Source of the DNA: Mycobacterium sp. NBC_00419
GTDB taxonomy: Bacteria; Actinomycetota; Actinomycetes; Mycobacteriales; Mycobacteriaceae
Direction of reading: 5' to 3'
Assembly (NCBI RefSeq): GCF_036023875.1
Contig: NZ_CP107931.1
Location: forward strand, 620,001 to 684,000
DNA: 64,000 bases
Shown here piece by piece: positions 63,866 to 64,000 of the stretch. The number at the start of each line of letters is the position of its first letter. The stretch's first letter is position 1. The translations under genes and the position numbers were made by a program. The notes below the pieces were generated by a model. That model searched no databases, was not told the DNA's origin, and was given only the letters and a program-made list of their open reading frames with translations.

Positions 63866-64000
63866 CTAGTACGTCGCGTCGCACAGACTCAAGGCGTTAG
63901 ACCTGGTGTCGTTGAGGGCGCCGATCGTTGTGTTGAACTCCCCGGCAGGCGCCCGAGCGGTGATCGCCTTGGCCGTTGCGCGGGCACCGTCGATCCAGTC
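63866..64000 (-). CDS. C-terminal end of an uncharacterised protein (Rv2240c position)
   Basis: The frame is open from the right edge of the window to a TAG, giving 44 residues beginning DWIDGARATAKAI and ending SLCDATY. The codon use is normal for this genome, with G or C in most third positions. By position it would be the homologue of Rv2240c, a conserved hypothetical thought to be exported. Nothing more can be said from the fragment. The 86 bases between it and the DUF3052 gene should contain the promoter of that gene. Confidence 0.65.
   Translation of the reverse strand, partial: DWIDGARATAKAITARAPAGEFNTTIGALNDTRSNALSLCDATY

Noticed and set aside
1..64000. CRISPR array, prophage structural genes or insertion sequences
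   Set aside because: No regularly spaced repeats, transposase motifs or phage structural proteins are seen. The only mobile-type structure is the tRNA-Val island.

Overview
The window is high-GC actinobacterial DNA and almost certainly comes from a Mycobacterium or Mycolicibacterium chromosome. From memory, its gene order follows the M. tuberculosis block Rv2210c to Rv2240c: ilvE, gcvT, pepB, ephD, dlaT, an epimerase, lipB, lipA, a DUF4191 gene, an RDD gene, glnA1, glnE, glnA2, two Hip1/CaeA-type hydrolases, panB, a CYTH-CHAD gene, the RNase H/phosphatase gene rnhC, a zinc-ribbon gene, a Nif3 gene, ptkA, ptpA, a SURF1 gene, cobD, tRNA-Val, ahpE, a DUF3052 gene and a final secreted-protein gene. 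The accessory genes set between these blocks resemble those of environmental, fast-growing mycobacteria more than the pathogen.

Layout. 1-12.8 kb holds a truncated PAS-GGDEF gene, branched-chain aminotransferase, glycine cleavage T protein, leucyl aminopeptidase, EphD, and the lipoate/E2 cluster (dlaT, lipB, lipA). 12.9-27.5 kb is the glutamine synthetase region (glnA1 ... glnE, glnA2). It is interrupted by a DoxX gene, an acyl-CoA dehydrogenase gene and a complete inorganic-carbon uptake (DAB) operon: dabB, dabA, a PII-like gene and a divergent beta-carbonic anhydrase, with a winged-helix regulator transcribed away from it. 27.7-35.2 kb carries a secreted repeat protein, two exported hydrolases, a WS/DGAT acyltransferase, panB and an enoyl-CoA hydratase. 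35.2-41.2 kb has a TetR regulator opposite two DUF1989 proteins and a carboxyltransferase-only urea/guanidine carboxylase fragment, followed by a fatty acyl-AMP ligase. 41.4-50.4 kb returns to the conserved core, including rnpB on the minus strand.

50.4-59.4 kb is a variable region. It holds an amidohydrolase, an exported histidine phosphatase, a DUF4185 (probable endo-D-arabinanase) secreted protein, three tandem paralogous 78-residue secreted four-cysteine peptides, and a kmtR-CDF metal-efflux pair. Copies 1 and 3 of the peptide genes share a duplicated promoter block containing a 9-bp inverted repeat.

59.4-62.8 kb is an island bounded by a 46-bp direct repeat of the 3' end of tRNA-Val. 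It is visibly poorer in GC and has no integrase. It carries a TIGR02391-like fragment, a membrane-anchored HNH nuclease, a small unknown protein and a multi-pass membrane protein with a channel-pore-like segment; this looks like a defence-type cargo. The intact tRNA-Val, ahpE and the DUF3052 gene follow.
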